Positions 17,496 to 26,836 of a stretch of 64,000 bases of DNA are shown piece by piece. A model generated the notes under the pieces. The model was not told where the DNA came from, did no database searches, and saw nothing but the letters and a program-made list of their open reading frames with translations. How positions within the stretch are numbered: the first letter of the stretch is position 1; each line of letters starts with the position of its first letter. The position numbers and the translations under genes were made by a program. Source of the stretch: Bacteroidota bacterium (lineage in GTDB: Bacteria > Bacteroidota > Bacteroidia > B-17B0 > Aurantibacillaceae); NCBI GenBank assembly GCA_018267825.1, contig JAFDXR010000009.1:1-64000 (forward strand), given 5' to 3'.

Positions 17496-18251
17496 GTGTT
17501 CAGGCGAATTATAGCACTTACCGGCATTGTATTCATGTGTGTTCATGGGGTTTCCCAGAGCACATCACAGGCTATTGCAGCGGGTCGTGATCCAAATGTG
17601 CTTTATCGAAATGAGGCTTCATTCGGGATCTTTGCACATACACGGGGCTTTGGGTTTAATTACATGCGGGCCAGGCATGTTACCGGCACCCGGAAACGTT
17701 TGCTTGAAATCGAAGCCCTGAATCTGAAACATCCCAAGGAAATGAAAGTTTCCAACAGTGCCGATAATTCCAAACGATTTATTTACGGAAAACTCAATAC
17801 GGTGTTTTTGCTTCGTGCCGGTGTTGGTTACCAGACCACCCTGTTTAAGCGGGCCGACAAGAAATCGGTGGAAATTCGTACAGCTTATTTTATCGGTGGA
17901 AACCTGTCGTTTGCAAAACCGAATTATGTATTGGTGTACCGTGAAAACGCAACCGGCAATAAGTACCAGGAATCGGTAAAATATGATCCTGCGGTTTATA
18001 CGATCGATAGTATTTCGGGTAAAGGCCCTTTTATTGACGGACTGGCACAAACCAAGGTGTATCCTGGCGTATACGCCAAGGTTAACATGAGTTTTGAATA
18101 CGCTCCATATTCCAATTTAGTTCGGGCCATCGAAGTAGGTGCTATCTTTGATTATTATCCGAAAGCATTACCCATTATGGCACATAACCCGGCCGAAAAT
18201 TTTGTCATTACACTCTACGTAGGATTTGTTTTCGGCAAAAAATGGTTCTAG
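17496..18251 (+). CDS. Secreted beta-rich protein upstream of lipA
   Basis: A 251-residue protein with an N-terminal signal peptide (about 1-20, ending GVSQS). The body is rich in alternating aromatic and hydrophobic strands and ends in GKKWF, as outer-membrane barrel proteins often do. I do not know a function. The start is GTG 17496, supported by a promoter box just upstream. It is followed after 6 bp by lipA, so the two are probably co-transcribed. I recall related proteins next to lipA in other Bacteroidota, which suggests a conserved pairing rather than chance. Confidence 0.65.
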   Translation: MFRRIIALTGIVFMCVHGVSQSTSQAIAAGRDPNVLYRNEASFGIFAHTRGFGFNYMRARHVTGTRKRLLEIEALNLKHPKEMKVSNSADNSKRFIYGKLNTVFLLRAGVGYQTTLFKRADKKSVEIRTAYFIGGNLSFAKPNYVLVYRENATGNKYQESVKYDPAVYTIDSISGKGPFIDGLAQTKVYPGVYAKVNMSFEYAPYSNLVRAIEVGAIFDYYPKALPIMAHNPAENFVITLYVGFVFGKKWF

Positions 18252-18257
18252 AAAATC

Positions 18258-19130
18258 ATGGAAACACTCAACCCAACCATACCCTCCGAAAAACCACGTA
18301 AGCCCGACTGGCTCCGTGTGAAATTACCTATTGGTGAAGAATACCTGAAGGTGAGGGGCATTGTGTCGAAGCACAAACTACATACTATCTGTGAAAGCGG
18401 CAACTGCCCGAATATGGGCGAATGCTGGGGCGCAGGTACTGCTACCTTTATGATTCTCGGAAATATCTGCACCCGTTCATGCGGATTTTGTGCCGTGGCA
18501 ACCGGTAAGCCAAAGCCTGCCGATTGGGATGAACCGAAGCGAGTAGCCAATTCCGTAAAACTGATGGGCGTAAAACATTGTGTGATTACCTCTGTTGACC
18601 GCGATGACCTGAAAGACGGAGGCTCTATTATATGGGCAGAGACCATTAAAGCCATCCGTGAAATAAGTCCAGAAACCAAGTTCGAATGCCTTATCCCGGA
18701 TTTCGCCGGAAAATGGGAGAACCTGCAACGGATTATCGACGTTAAGCCCGATATCGTTTCTCATAATATTGAAACCGTTCGCCGGCTCACAGCACAGGTG
18801 CGGATTCAGGCCAAATATGACCGGAGCCTGGAAGTTCTCAAACGCCTGAAAGATGCCGGGGTTCGCACCAAAAGCGGTTTGATGGTAGGACTTGGCGAAA
18901 CCGAGGAAGAAGTACTCGAAACCATCGACGATCTGGCGCGCGTGAACTGTGATGTCATGACCATCGGCCAATACCTTCAGCCAACCCCAAAACACCTTCC
19001 GGTAGCACGTTTTGTGCACCCCGACGAATTTGCCAGATGGAAAGACATTGCCCTGGCAAAAGGCTTCCGTTACGTAGAAAGCGGAGCCCTGGTACGCTCA
19101 TCGTATCATGCTGAAAAACATGTGTTTTGA
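18258..19130 (+). CDS. lipA: Lipoyl synthase
   Basis: A 290-residue radical SAM enzyme that inserts two sulfurs into octanoyl groups on lipoyl domains such as GcvH (also in this window). The auxiliary cluster cysteines lie in [13 protein letters not shown], and the radical SAM cluster in CTRSCGFC. The C-terminal RSSYHAE element supplies the serine that binds the sacrificial cluster. Length and motifs are standard. It follows the barrel-like gene after 6 bp. Confidence 0.97.
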   Translation: METLNPTIPSEKPRKPDWLRVKLPIGEEYLKVRGIVSKHKLHTICESGNCPNMGECWGAGTATFMILGNICTRSCGFCAVATGKPKPADWDEPKRVANSVKLMGVKHCVITSVDRDDLKDGGSIIWAETIKAIREISPETKFECLIPDFAGKWENLQRIIDVKPDIVSHNIETVRRLTAQVRIQAKYDRSLEVLKRLKDAGVRTKSGLMVGLGETEEEVLETIDDLARVNCDVMTIGQYLQPTPKHLPVARFVHPDEFARWKDIALAKGFRYVESGALVRSSYHAEKHVF

Positions 19131-19222
19131 TCACTTTTGACCACTTATTGGAAAATTCCTGCCACTTATAAAGTATAAGCTGCCGAAAAACAGTATTTTT
19201 AAGGCCGATAATAAAAAAAAAC

Positions 19223-19230
19223 TATATTTG
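19223..19230 (+). promoter_or_regulatory. -7 promoter box for the metalloprotease gene
   Basis: TATATTTG matches TAnnTTTG about 45 bp before the ATG at 19275. A T-run at 19196-19200 may act as a weak -33 element. Two CCACTTAT copies (19141-19148 and 19162-19169) lie further upstream. Confidence 0.55.
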
Positions 19231-19274
19231 TGTAGCTCAAAAAAAGTTAAAAAAGTCTTAAATATAACCACATC

Positions 19275-22202
19275 ATGAAAAAATCGTTACTTAATCTTAA
19301 AAGTGTACTGTTAGCCGTTGGTATGACCGGCATTTTCTCGACAGCAGTCGCTCAGCAAGAAAAACACTGCGGGACAGATCAGGCGTTGCAGCAGATTTTT
19401 GCAAAATATCCTGAACTGAAGGCTCAGCATGAGCAAACTGTTGCCAATATGTACCAACAAATTTATTCAAATCAGCTGGCTGCTAAAACAGCAACAACTG
19501 TGGTTGAAGATACACTGTACATTCCGATTGTTTTTCACATTATTCACCAGTACGGTGCTGAAGATATTTCTGATGCCCAGGTAATTGATGAAGTATCGAT
19601 CCTGAACCGTGATTATATGAAGCATAATGCAGATACTACAGCGATTATCGCACCTTATGTATCTGTGGCGGCTCGTACCCGTATTCAATTCCGCCTGGCA
19701 AATCTCGATCCGCAAGGCAATTGCACCAATGGTATCGAACACATTTACAGTCACATGACCAACAATGCGGATGACTTTTCCAAATTGAGCGGCTGGCCTC
19801 AGAATAAATACCTGAACGTTTGGGTGGTTAAAACCATCGGATCTGCAGGTGTTGCAGGTTATGCGTTCTACCCGTCTGCTATTGGCAGCCCTTTCATGAT
19901 CGGTGTCGATGGTGTATTGATCTTAAGTGATTATATCGGAAGTATCGGAACAGGTACTGCATTTACCTCACGTGCCTTAACACATGAGATCGGTCACTAC
20001 TTAGGCTTACCACATACCTGGGGTGATACAAACAACCCTGGTGTAGCTTGTGGTGATGAAGGTATTTATGATACACCAATGACCAAAGGTCACAGCTCAT
20101 GTACATTATACGATGCAGTTTGCGATATTACCAATATGGGTAAGAAATACCTCTTTACCGGTGCAACCGTTTCCAGCGGAACTGTAGATCCTACGCCAAT
20201 TACATACGATACTTTGATTAAATACGGTTCTTTTAAAGCAAGCGGTGTTTCTTCAAACCCGGTAACAGCCGGACAATGGTCTTTTAATAACTGGGCAACC
20301 GGCTCAACAAACGGAGATACTTCCTGTATGCAACCTTCAGGAGCGCTTGATCCAAGTAAATACTACGAGGTAACTCTCAGTCCGAAATTAGGTGTTAACA
20401 TGAACATTACTTCTATCAACTTCAATGTTCAACGCAGTGCAACCGGTCCCCGCTCATTTGCGGTAAGATCCAGCGTAGATGGATATACAAATAACCTCAA
20501 TATAATAACAACTTATAATACAGTTGCCAGTCAGACCATGATTGCGGTGGCCGGCTCTACGGTGTTGGTAAATGATCAGAGTACTTTAACATACTCTATC
20601 AGCAGCACCAGCAATACAACTGTTCCTGTTCCGGCTTGTAGTATTTATACAGTTCCAAACACTGGTACACTATCTATTCCGGCACACCATAAATTCATGT
20701 CAAGCATTGGTGGAAAAGAAATTTTCATTACAAAAGATACTACTGCTTATCTACAAGGTGCTGTAGCAACAGTAACAACAGGAGTTATTACAAACTCGGC
20801 AACTGCTACCCCGGTTACTTACCGTTTTTACGCATGGAATGCAGAAGATGCGGCGGGTTCTTTCCGAATTGACACTGTATTAATCACAGGAACACTCACT
20901 AAAATTGAAAACGTTCAGAACTATATGGAGTACTCATACTGCTCTAATATGTTTACAAGAGATCAGAAAACAGTAATGCGTTTCAGCCTGCACTCGAACA
21001 CTGCAAGCCGTGCTAACCTTGTTTCTGATGCTAACCATGTTGCAACCGGTACAACCGGTACAGGAACTGTGCTTTGCAGCCCTATTGCTGATTTCAAAGC
21101 CAGCACCCGTTCAGTATGTCAGGGAACTTCTGTATTATTCACAGCATTACCACGTAATGCTACAGCTACAACATATAGCTGGACATTTGCAAACGGTACA
21201 CCTGCAACTTCTACATCAAGCGTGCCTTCAGTAGTATTTAACGCACAAGGATGGCAACAGGTAAGTTTAACTGTTGGTAACAGTGCAGGTTCTAACACCA
21301 AAACCGAAACACAATACATTTATGTATCACCAAACTATGCTGATATTACCGGTCCTTACAATGAAAATGTGGAGACATCTACAGCAGGTAACTGGATCAT
21401 TGATAACCCTGAAAATAACAGCTCTCAATTCGTTATTACCGGTAACGCCGGTTCATCGGGTTCTCACTCTTTCTTCCTGAACTGCCTGAAAACAAGTTCT
21501 GATCTGGATCCATTCTATGACCAGCGTTTAGGTGAAAACAATGATGCTATCATTTCTCCGAAATATAACCTGAACTATGTAACATCTGCTACATTATCTT
21601 TCAAATACTCTTGTGTATCACGTGGTGGTTCTTCTGCGCAGATCACTGAGAAATTAACTGTTTACAAATCAACAGACTGTGGTAAAACATGGAATGTGGC
21701 CGGTAACGCAACAAACTCTGTGATCAAAGGTGCTGCTTTAGCTAACGCTGGTTATGCATCCGGTTCGTTTGTACCTTCAGCTTCACAATGGGCTTCTGTG
21801 AACATTCCATTGACCCTCACAAGCGGACAAGGTAACGTACGTTTCAAATTCGAATACCACTCCAGCGATGTATCAAACTGTATCTATATCGACGATATCA
21901 ATATAAACGGTACCGTTGGTATTGAAGAGAGTGTTGCTGACTACTTCAACCTGAATGTATATCCGAATCCAAGCCAAAGCGGCGGCGATATCAATGTAGA
22001 TTATTTATCTCATGGTAAAAAAGTAGTGATAACCATTACCGACATGCTCGGCCGTCAGGTGTACACAACAACGGATGAAAACCAAACCGGTGCATACTCG
22101 AAAAAAATCTCCGGTAGTGAATCAAAATTACGTTCAGGTATGTATTTCGTAAGCGTAAGCGACGGAACAAACAACCAGATTAAAAAGATCATTATCAACT
22201 AA
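19275..22202 (+). CDS. T9SS-secreted M43 family zinc metalloprotease with PKD domain
   Basis: A 975-residue secreted protease. It has a signal peptide (about 1-26), a propeptide-like segment, and a pappalysin-type (M43) domain with the zinc motif HEIGHYLGLPHTWG (residues 237-250). The Met-turn YMEYSYCSNMFT falls at about residue 550. That is roughly 300 residues after the zinc motif instead of the usual 50-60, so a beta-rich domain of about 250 residues (about 295-545) appears to be inserted in frame. A PKD-like domain (about 610-690), a jelly-roll-like segment (about 700-880) and a type A T9SS sorting domain (about 890-975, VYPNPS...GMYFVSVSDG) follow. It is exported through the T9SS, whose translocon SprA is encoded nearby. 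Confidence 0.9.
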   Translation: MKKSLLNLKSVLLAVGMTGIFSTAVAQQEKHCGTDQALQQIFAKYPELKAQHEQTVANMYQQIYSNQLAAKTATTVVEDTLYIPIVFHIIHQYGAEDISDAQVIDEVSILNRDYMKHNADTTAIIAPYVSVAARTRIQFRLANLDPQGNCTNGIEHIYSHMTNNADDFSKLSGWPQNKYLNVWVVKTIGSAGVAGYAFYPSAIGSPFMIGVDGVLILSDYIGSIGTGTAFTSRALTHEIGHYLGLPHTWGDTNNPGVACGDEGIYDTPMTKGHSSCTLYDAVCDITNMGKKYLFTGATVSSGTVDPTPITYDTLIKYGSFKASGVSSNPVTAGQWSFNNWATGSTNGDTSCMQPSGALDPSKYYEVTLSPKLGVNMNITSINFNVQRSATGPRSFAVRSSVDGYTNNLNIITTYNTVASQTMIAVAGSTVLVNDQSTLTYSISSTSNTTVPVPACSIYTVPNTGTLSIPAHHKFMSSIGGKEIFITKDTTAYLQGAVATVTTGVITNSATATPVTYRFYAWNAEDAAGSFRIDTVLITGTLTKIENVQNYMEYSYCSNMFTRDQKTVMRFSLHSNTASRANLVSDANHVATGTTGTGTVLCSPIADFKASTRSVCQGTSVLFTALPRNATATTYSWTFANGTPATSTSSVPSVVFNAQGWQQVSLTVGNSAGSNTKTETQYIYVSPNYADITGPYNENVETSTAGNWIIDNPENNSSQFVITGNAGSSGSHSFFLNCLKTSSDLDPFYDQRLGENNDAIISPKYNLNYVTSATLSFKYSCVSRGGSSAQITEKLTVYKSTDCGKTWNVAGNATNSVIKGAALANAGYASGSFVPSASQWASVNIPLTLTSGQGNVRFKFEYHSSDVSNCIYIDDININGTVGIEESVADYFNLNVYPNPSQSGGDINVDYLSHGKKVVITITDMLGRQVYTTTDENQTGAYSKKISGSESKLRSGMYFVSVSDGTNNQIKKIIIN

Positions 22203-22221
22203 TTTATAAGAATCCTCAGTA

Positions 22222-22254
22222 AAAATGCCGTAATTTTATTACGGCATTTTTTTT
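22222..22254 (+). terminator. Terminator after the metalloprotease gene
   Basis: AAAATGCCGTAA (22222-22233) and TTACGGCATTTT (22239-22250) form a perfect 12-bp stem with a 5-base loop, and the run of T continues to 22254. This is a strong intrinsic terminator 20 bp after the stop. Confidence 0.92.
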
Positions 22255-22267
22255 ATCTGTAAACCAA

Positions 22268-22879
22268 GTGAAAACAGCTCTCTTCAGCATCCTTAAAAAC
22301 CTTGTATTATTACTTATACTGGGTGTTATACTCGTATTCATCTTCAGTATATATATCGTTAAACAGGAGTTTCTGATCTGTTTTGCAGCAGGCTCATTAC
22401 TGTATATACTGGCATGCATCCTGGAAGCCCATAGCCATAAAGCACTCATCACATCCGGCAGTACGGTGTTTATGTATCACACAGCCTCAGCTGTGGCAAA
22501 GTACGTTATCAAAATCGCAGTTTACGTGGTTATCGGGGTAGTGTTTCTCGTGTCGGGTAACAACATGAAATACATGGCCTGGCTTTGTTTCATGGTAGCC
22601 GGCGCCGAGGTGGTCATTATGCTGTATAAGCATTTTACAAAAGGGTATTATATTTCCCTGTCTGACGAGAAACTGGTTGTGTCAACAACAAAACCTGAGG
22701 TCGCTTTTATCAGTGGGATCAAACAGATTAATACCCGACATGGATTGGTATATATACTAAAACATGATCTCAAAGCCATCACGATCCGTGTGGATATTAT
22801 GCCCGATAAAGAAGCATTTATGCAAAAGCTGACGTCCTGGGCGGCTGACCACCAGATCCCGTTTATCAGCGAGCCCTGA
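22268..22879 (+). CDS. Unrecognised membrane protein
   Basis: A 203-residue protein with four hydrophobic segments at about 8-30, 35-52, 76-96 and 102-116, then a soluble C-terminal domain of about 85 residues. The start is GTG 22268, just after the terminator of the preceding gene. I do not recognise a family. The C-terminal part (SLSDEKLVVST...INTRHGLVYILKHDLKAI) resembles small PH-like or bPH domains in pattern only. It converges on wecB with 3 bp between the two stops. Confidence 0.6.
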   Translation: MKTALFSILKNLVLLLILGVILVFIFSIYIVKQEFLICFAAGSLLYILACILEAHSHKALITSGSTVFMYHTASAVAKYVIKIAVYVVIGVVFLVSGNNMKYMAWLCFMVAGAEVVIMLYKHFTKGYYISLSDEKLVVSTTKPEVAFISGIKQINTRHGLVYILKHDLKAITIRVDIMPDKEAFMQKLTSWAADHQIPFISEP

Positions 22880-22882
22880 TTT

Positions 22883-24028
22883 TTAAAGCTGTTTTATGAT
22901 TTCGTTGCAGATGAATTCGGCAGCATGTCCATCGCCATAAAATGCCGGATATTGAATCTGATTTCCTTTGTTGAAATGGTCAAATGCTGCATGTATTCTG
23001 CCCGCATCGGCATCAGTGACCATAGCGGCACCACATTCCACAAGTTCCACCCATTCGGTTTCCGGCCTCAGAATGATACAGGGTTTCTTAAAATAGAAAG
23101 CCTCTTTTTGAACACCACCACTATCTGTCATTACCAGTTTGCAATGGCGCTCAAGCGCAATCATTTCCAGGAATGAAACAGGGCCGCAGATTTTGAAACG
23201 CGGGTTGTTGCGGATGCTGTTCAGTAAATCCGCGTTGAGGTTTGTGTCAAGCAGTTTGGCGGTTCGCGGGTGAAGCGGCAGGATAATGTCAATAGACTGT
23301 TCGCTGCTTATTTGCTGCAAGGCACCAAAAAGACTGTTGAGCCTTTCGGGGATATCGGTATTGTTGTTGCGATGTATCGTGGCCAGGATAAATCCACCTC
23401 TGCTTAGCTGATACATCGAAAGAATGTTTGTTTTTTGTTCGGCCACATCCGAGAAAAACAGGCTATTGTCGTACATCACATCGCCGCAATGGTAGATGGC
23501 AGGGTTGTCGGCTGTAAAAGGAGCCCGGGCATCGGGATTAAACCCTTCTTTCACCAGGTTATTGAAGCCCGATTTTGTCGGAGAAAATAACAGGGTGGAC
23601 ACGTGGTCGCACATGATGCGGTTTATTTCCTCGGGCATGGATTTGTTGAACGAGCGAAGGCCGGCTTCAATATGCACAACCGGAACATGTATTTTGCTTG
23701 CCGCGATGGCTCCTGCCAGTGTGGAGTTGGTGTCGCCGTATACAACCATCGCATCCGGTTTTTCACGCAGCAGGATCTCTTCAATTTTTTCAAGCATCAG
23801 GGCTGTCTGCTTGCCATGGCTTCCGCTTCCGGCCTGGAGATTATAATCGGCCGAAGGAATGCCGAGTTCATCAAAAAACACCTTGCTCATATTGTCGTCA
23901 TAATGCTGGCCGGTATGTACTATGATTTCCCGGAGTTTATCCGCATATTTTTTTTGAATGGCCCGGCTTAGTGCCGCTGCTTTTATGATCTGTGGCCTGG
24001 CGCCTATGATGGTAATAATTTTTTTCAT
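22883..24028 (-). CDS. wecB: UDP-N-acetylglucosamine 2-epimerase (non-hydrolysing)
   Basis: A 381-residue GT-B fold epimerase that interconverts UDP-GlcNAc and UDP-ManNAc for surface polysaccharide synthesis. Family motifs include IIGARPQIIKAAAL at the start, HTGQHYDDNMS, VYGDTNSTLAGA, HIEAGLRSFN..MPEEINR and the C-terminal TDSGGVQKEA. It lies 14 bp downstream of radC on the same strand; this is an isolated sugar-nucleotide gene rather than part of a polysaccharide cluster in this window. A cytoplasmic location is expected. Confidence 0.92.
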   Translation of the reverse strand: MKKIITIIGARPQIIKAAALSRAIQKKYADKLREIIVHTGQHYDDNMSKVFFDELGIPSADYNLQAGSGSHGKQTALMLEKIEEILLREKPDAMVVYGDTNSTLAGAIAASKIHVPVVHIEAGLRSFNKSMPEEINRIMCDHVSTLLFSPTKSGFNNLVKEGFNPDARAPFTADNPAIYHCGDVMYDNSLFFSDVAEQKTNILSMYQLSRGGFILATIHRNNNTDIPERLNSLFGALQQISSEQSIDIILPLHPRTAKLLDTNLNADLLNSIRNNPRFKICGPVSFLEMIALERHCKLVMTDSGGVQKEAFYFKKPCIILRPETEWVELVECGAAMVTDADAGRIHAAFDHFNKGNQIQYPAFYGDGHAAEFICNEIIKQL

Positions 24029-24042
24029 GTGTCGGAGAGTGT

Positions 24043-24744
24043 TTATAATGTGCCCTGGTCTGAAAAACTGTAATACGTATTTTCACCTATTATGATGTGA
24101 TCCTGGAGAGCGATGTCAACCAGGCGGGCAGCTTCTTTTATTTTTTTGGTCAGTGAAATGTCCTGCTGGCTCGGCCGTATACTTCCGGAGGGGTGATTAT
24201 GCGCCACTATAATAGATGTAGAGAGGCTTTCAATAGCAGGTTTCAGGATCAGGCGTACATCAACCAGTGTGCCGCTTACGCCACCTTTGCTCACGCATTC
24301 GGAATGCAGTACCTGATTTGCCCGGTTGAGAAACAACACCCAAAACTCTTCATGTGGCAGATCGCTGAGGCGGGGACTGATGTATTGAAATGCCTGGTGC
24401 GAATTCAGCACCTTTGGCTTTTCGGACGTTGCACTGTCGGCTCTTCTGCGGCCGAGTTCGAGGGCAGCAGCAATGGTGACAGCTTTAGTAAGACCCACAC
24501 CTTTGAATTTTTTCAGGTCATTGATCTGGAGTTTGGCCAGTTCATGAATGGAGTTTTTCGATGCATTCAGCATCTTTTGGGCAAGCTGCAACGCGGTTTC
24601 CTCGCGGCTTCCGGAGCGCAGTAATATAGCAATGAGTTCGGCATCCGACAGGGTCTGACGGCCTTTGCCAACGAGTTTTTCCCGCGGGCGGTCGTCTTTT
24701 GCCAGTGATTTGATGGTAAGGTGTTTTGTGCCGGTATGACTCAT
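24043..24744 (-). CDS. radC: RadC family JAB-domain protein
   Basis: A 233-residue RadC protein. A helix-hairpin-helix-like region (about 30-95, with KGVGLTKAVTIAAALELGRR) precedes a JAMM/MPN domain with the metal motif HNHPSGSIRPSQQD (His182, His184, Asp195) and an upstream Glu133. Despite the name, a DNA-repair role is doubtful; the family is an accessory nuclease-like or peptidase-like group of uncertain function. It is divergent from the MFS gene and shares a short upstream region with it. Confidence 0.93.
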   Translation of the reverse strand: MSHTGTKHLTIKSLAKDDRPREKLVGKGRQTLSDAELIAILLRSGSREETALQLAQKMLNASKNSIHELAKLQINDLKKFKGVGLTKAVTIAAALELGRRRADSATSEKPKVLNSHQAFQYISPRLSDLPHEEFWVLFLNRANQVLHSECVSKGGVSGTLVDVRLILKPAIESLSTSIIVAHNHPSGSIRPSQQDISLTKKIKEAARLVDIALQDHIIIGENTYYSFSDQGTL

Positions 24745-24788
24745 CTTCAGAGCCTTAAAAATAATCTTTTTTTGTGAATGCTAAACCG

Positions 24789-24796
24789 TAAATTTG
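24789..24796 (+). promoter_or_regulatory. -7 box before the MFS gene
   Basis: TAAATTTG matches TAnnTTTG and ends 8 bases before ATG 24805. It lies inside the longer reading of the ORF, which favours 24805 as the real start and a leaderless or nearly leaderless mRNA. Confidence 0.45.
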
Positions 24797-24804
24797 CTGT
24801 GCTC

Positions 24805-26055
24805 ATGCTTAAGATTAAATCTCTCGACGTTTTAAAAATAAAAGAGTTCAGGTATTTTGTTTATACCCGTTTAATTCTCACACTGGCTATCCAGATGCAG
24901 ATCACAACCATCGGTTTCCAGGTGTATTATGAGTACGGCCGCAATGAGCTTTTTCTTGGTCTCGTAGGCCTGGTTGAAGCAATCCCATCTATCGCAACCT
25001 CTTTCTTTTCGGGCCACCTGGCCGATATTATCAGCCGCCGCCGGATTCTTATTTTCACAACACTGGCCTTGCTACTCGGTTCCGCATTCTTGTTTTTCTT
25101 CAGTAGCCCGGATTTTCTGTTCCTACATTCTCTCGGAGTTATGGCGTTATTTACTATAGTATTCGTTTTCGGTGTGACACGTTCTTTTTACAGCGCAGCC
25201 AGTCCGGCATTCATGAGCCAGCTTGTTCCGCGTAACCTGTATACACAATCTGCTACCTGGAACAGTATTGTGTGGCACACCGGTGCTATTCTCGGTCCGG
25301 CCCTGGCAGGTGTTGTTTATGGCATTGGTAATGAAAATCATGCCGACTGGTGTTATGCTATCAATTGCCTTCTGTTTTTGTGGGGCCTTGTGTTTTATCT
25401 TTTAATTAAACCCAAAGCGATTCCTGCCCGTGAAAAGCACGAAAGCGTGGTAGATAGCATGAAAGCGGGAATCAAATTCGTATTTAAGAACAACATGGTG
25501 CTGAGTGCACTTTCGCTGGATTTGTTTGCTGTGTTGTTTGGCGGTGCTGTGGCTATTATACCGGCTTTCACGGATAAAGTACTTCACCTGGGGCCTGAAG
25601 CTAATGGGCTTTTACGTACAGCGCCTGCAGTGGGTGCAGTGATCACATCATTTTTATTTGTTTTCTGGCAACCGGGTAAAAATGCCGGTAAAAATATGCT
25701 TTGGTCTGTGGCCGCTTTCGGAGCTTTTACCATAGCTTTTGCGTTATGCACCAATTACTGGCTCGCTTTTTTTATGTTGCTGATGACCGGCGCCTTTGAT
25801 AATGTGAGCGTTATCGTAAGACACAGTATCCTTCAGCTCATGACACCCGACAATATGCGGGGACGCGTGTCGGCAATCAACAGTATATTTATAGGCTCCA
25901 GCAACGAGATCGGTGCTTTTGAATCGGGCGTTGCAGCACGTTTCCTGGGTCTTGTGCCTTCCATTATTTTTGGTGGGGGCATGACTATCCTGGTAGTGCT
26001 TGGTGTCAATAGGCTGAATCCGAAGCTCCGTAAACTCGATATCACCAGGTTATAA
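24805..26055 (+). CDS. MFS exporter (EntS-like)
   Basis: A 416-residue major facilitator with twelve predicted helices, related to the MFS_3/EntS exporter group. After a short cytoplasmic start (SLDVLKIKEFRYF), helix 1 contains LILTLAIQMQ. The loop 2-3 signature is FSGHLADIISRRRI, and the later motif TPDNMRGRVSAINSIFIGSSNEIGA is typical of this group. The frame opens nine codons earlier at ATG 24778, but conservation of the N-terminus and a promoter box inside that extension favour 24805. The substrate is unknown; relatives export siderophores or drugs. The next gene starts 4 bp later. Confidence 0.88.
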   Translation: MLKIKSLDVLKIKEFRYFVYTRLILTLAIQMQITTIGFQVYYEYGRNELFLGLVGLVEAIPSIATSFFSGHLADIISRRRILIFTTLALLLGSAFLFFFSSPDFLFLHSLGVMALFTIVFVFGVTRSFYSAASPAFMSQLVPRNLYTQSATWNSIVWHTGAILGPALAGVVYGIGNENHADWCYAINCLLFLWGLVFYLLIKPKAIPAREKHESVVDSMKAGIKFVFKNNMVLSALSLDLFAVLFGGAVAIIPAFTDKVLHLGPEANGLLRTAPAVGAVITSFLFVFWQPGKNAGKNMLWSVAAFGAFTIAFALCTNYWLAFFMLLMTGAFDNVSVIVRHSILQLMTPDNMRGRVSAINSIFIGSSNEIGAFESGVAARFLGLVPSIIFGGGMTILVVLGVNRLNPKLRKLDITRL

Positions 26056-26059
26056 CTTC

Positions 26060-26836
26060 ATGTACAATCAGGAAGAAATCCACGGCTTGCTGGATCAGAA
26101 GTATGAACAGTTCAACCGGGCTTCGTTTATTGAAACCGATCCGATTTCAATTCCGCACCGTTTCACTAAAAAGGAAGATATAGAAATTGCTTCTTTTCTT
26201 ATTTCAACTATCGCCTGGGGTCAGCGTGTTTCCATCATTCGCAACGGGCAGGCATGGATGAACCTCATGGATCACGAACCGCATGCCTTTATCCTGAATT
26301 TTTCAAAGAAAGAGGAAAAACGGTTTCAGCATTTTGTACATCGTACCTTTAATGCCACCGACTGTATCTATTTTCTGAAAGCACTGAAGCATATTTACAC
26401 AAAGCATGGTGGACTGGAGGCTGCATTCAGCAAGGGAATAGCAGGCACTGATGACACGATCCGCGGTGGAATAGGTAGTTTCCGCGAAGCTTTTTTTGAA
26501 TTAAAATATCCCGAACGTACACGCAAGCATGTGTCGGACCCCATGTCGGGTTCAAGCGCCAAGCGTTTATGCATGTTTCTGCGCTGGATGGTTCGCCAGG
26601 ATAAAAAGGGAGTGGATTTCGGAATCTGGAAATCCATCAGCGCATCGCAGCTTTGTCTGCCGCTGGATGTGCATACCGGAAATGTAAGCCGGGCGCTGGG
26701 CCTGCTGATGCGGAAGCAGAACGACTGGAAGAGTGTAGAGGAGATTACAGCAGTACTTCGGACCTTTGATCCAAATGACCCTGTGAAATACGACTTTGCG
26801 CTTTTCGGACTTGGGGCTTTTGATAAATTCAGGTAA
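26060..26836 (+). CDS. TIGR02757 family (DUF2400) protein
   Basis: A 258-residue protein of the TIGR02757 family, recognisable from DPISIPHRFTKKEDIEIASF, IAWGQR, GSSAKRLCMFLRWMVR, and the C-terminal DPVKYDFALFGLG. The family is widespread in Bacteroidota and Helicobacter and has a helical DNA-glycosylase-like (HhH) flavour near LDVHTGNVSRALGLL, but no experimentally settled function that I know of. It lies 4 bp after the MFS gene, probably co-transcribed. Its end overlaps the convergent DUF983 gene by 8 bp. Confidence 0.85.
   Translation: MYNQEEIHGLLDQKYEQFNRASFIETDPISIPHRFTKKEDIEIASFLISTIAWGQRVSIIRNGQAWMNLMDHEPHAFILNFSKKEEKRFQHFVHRTFNATDCIYFLKALKHIYTKHGGLEAAFSKGIAGTDDTIRGGIGSFREAFFELKYPERTRKHVSDPMSGSSAKRLCMFLRWMVRQDKKGVDFGIWKSISASQLCLPLDVHTGNVSRALGLLMRKQNDWKSVEEITAVLRTFDPNDPVKYDFALFGLGAFDKFR

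Noticed and set aside
24778..24804. Upstream ATG extension of the MFS transporter
   Set aside because: The extra nine residues do not match the family start, and a TAAATTTG promoter box lies inside them.
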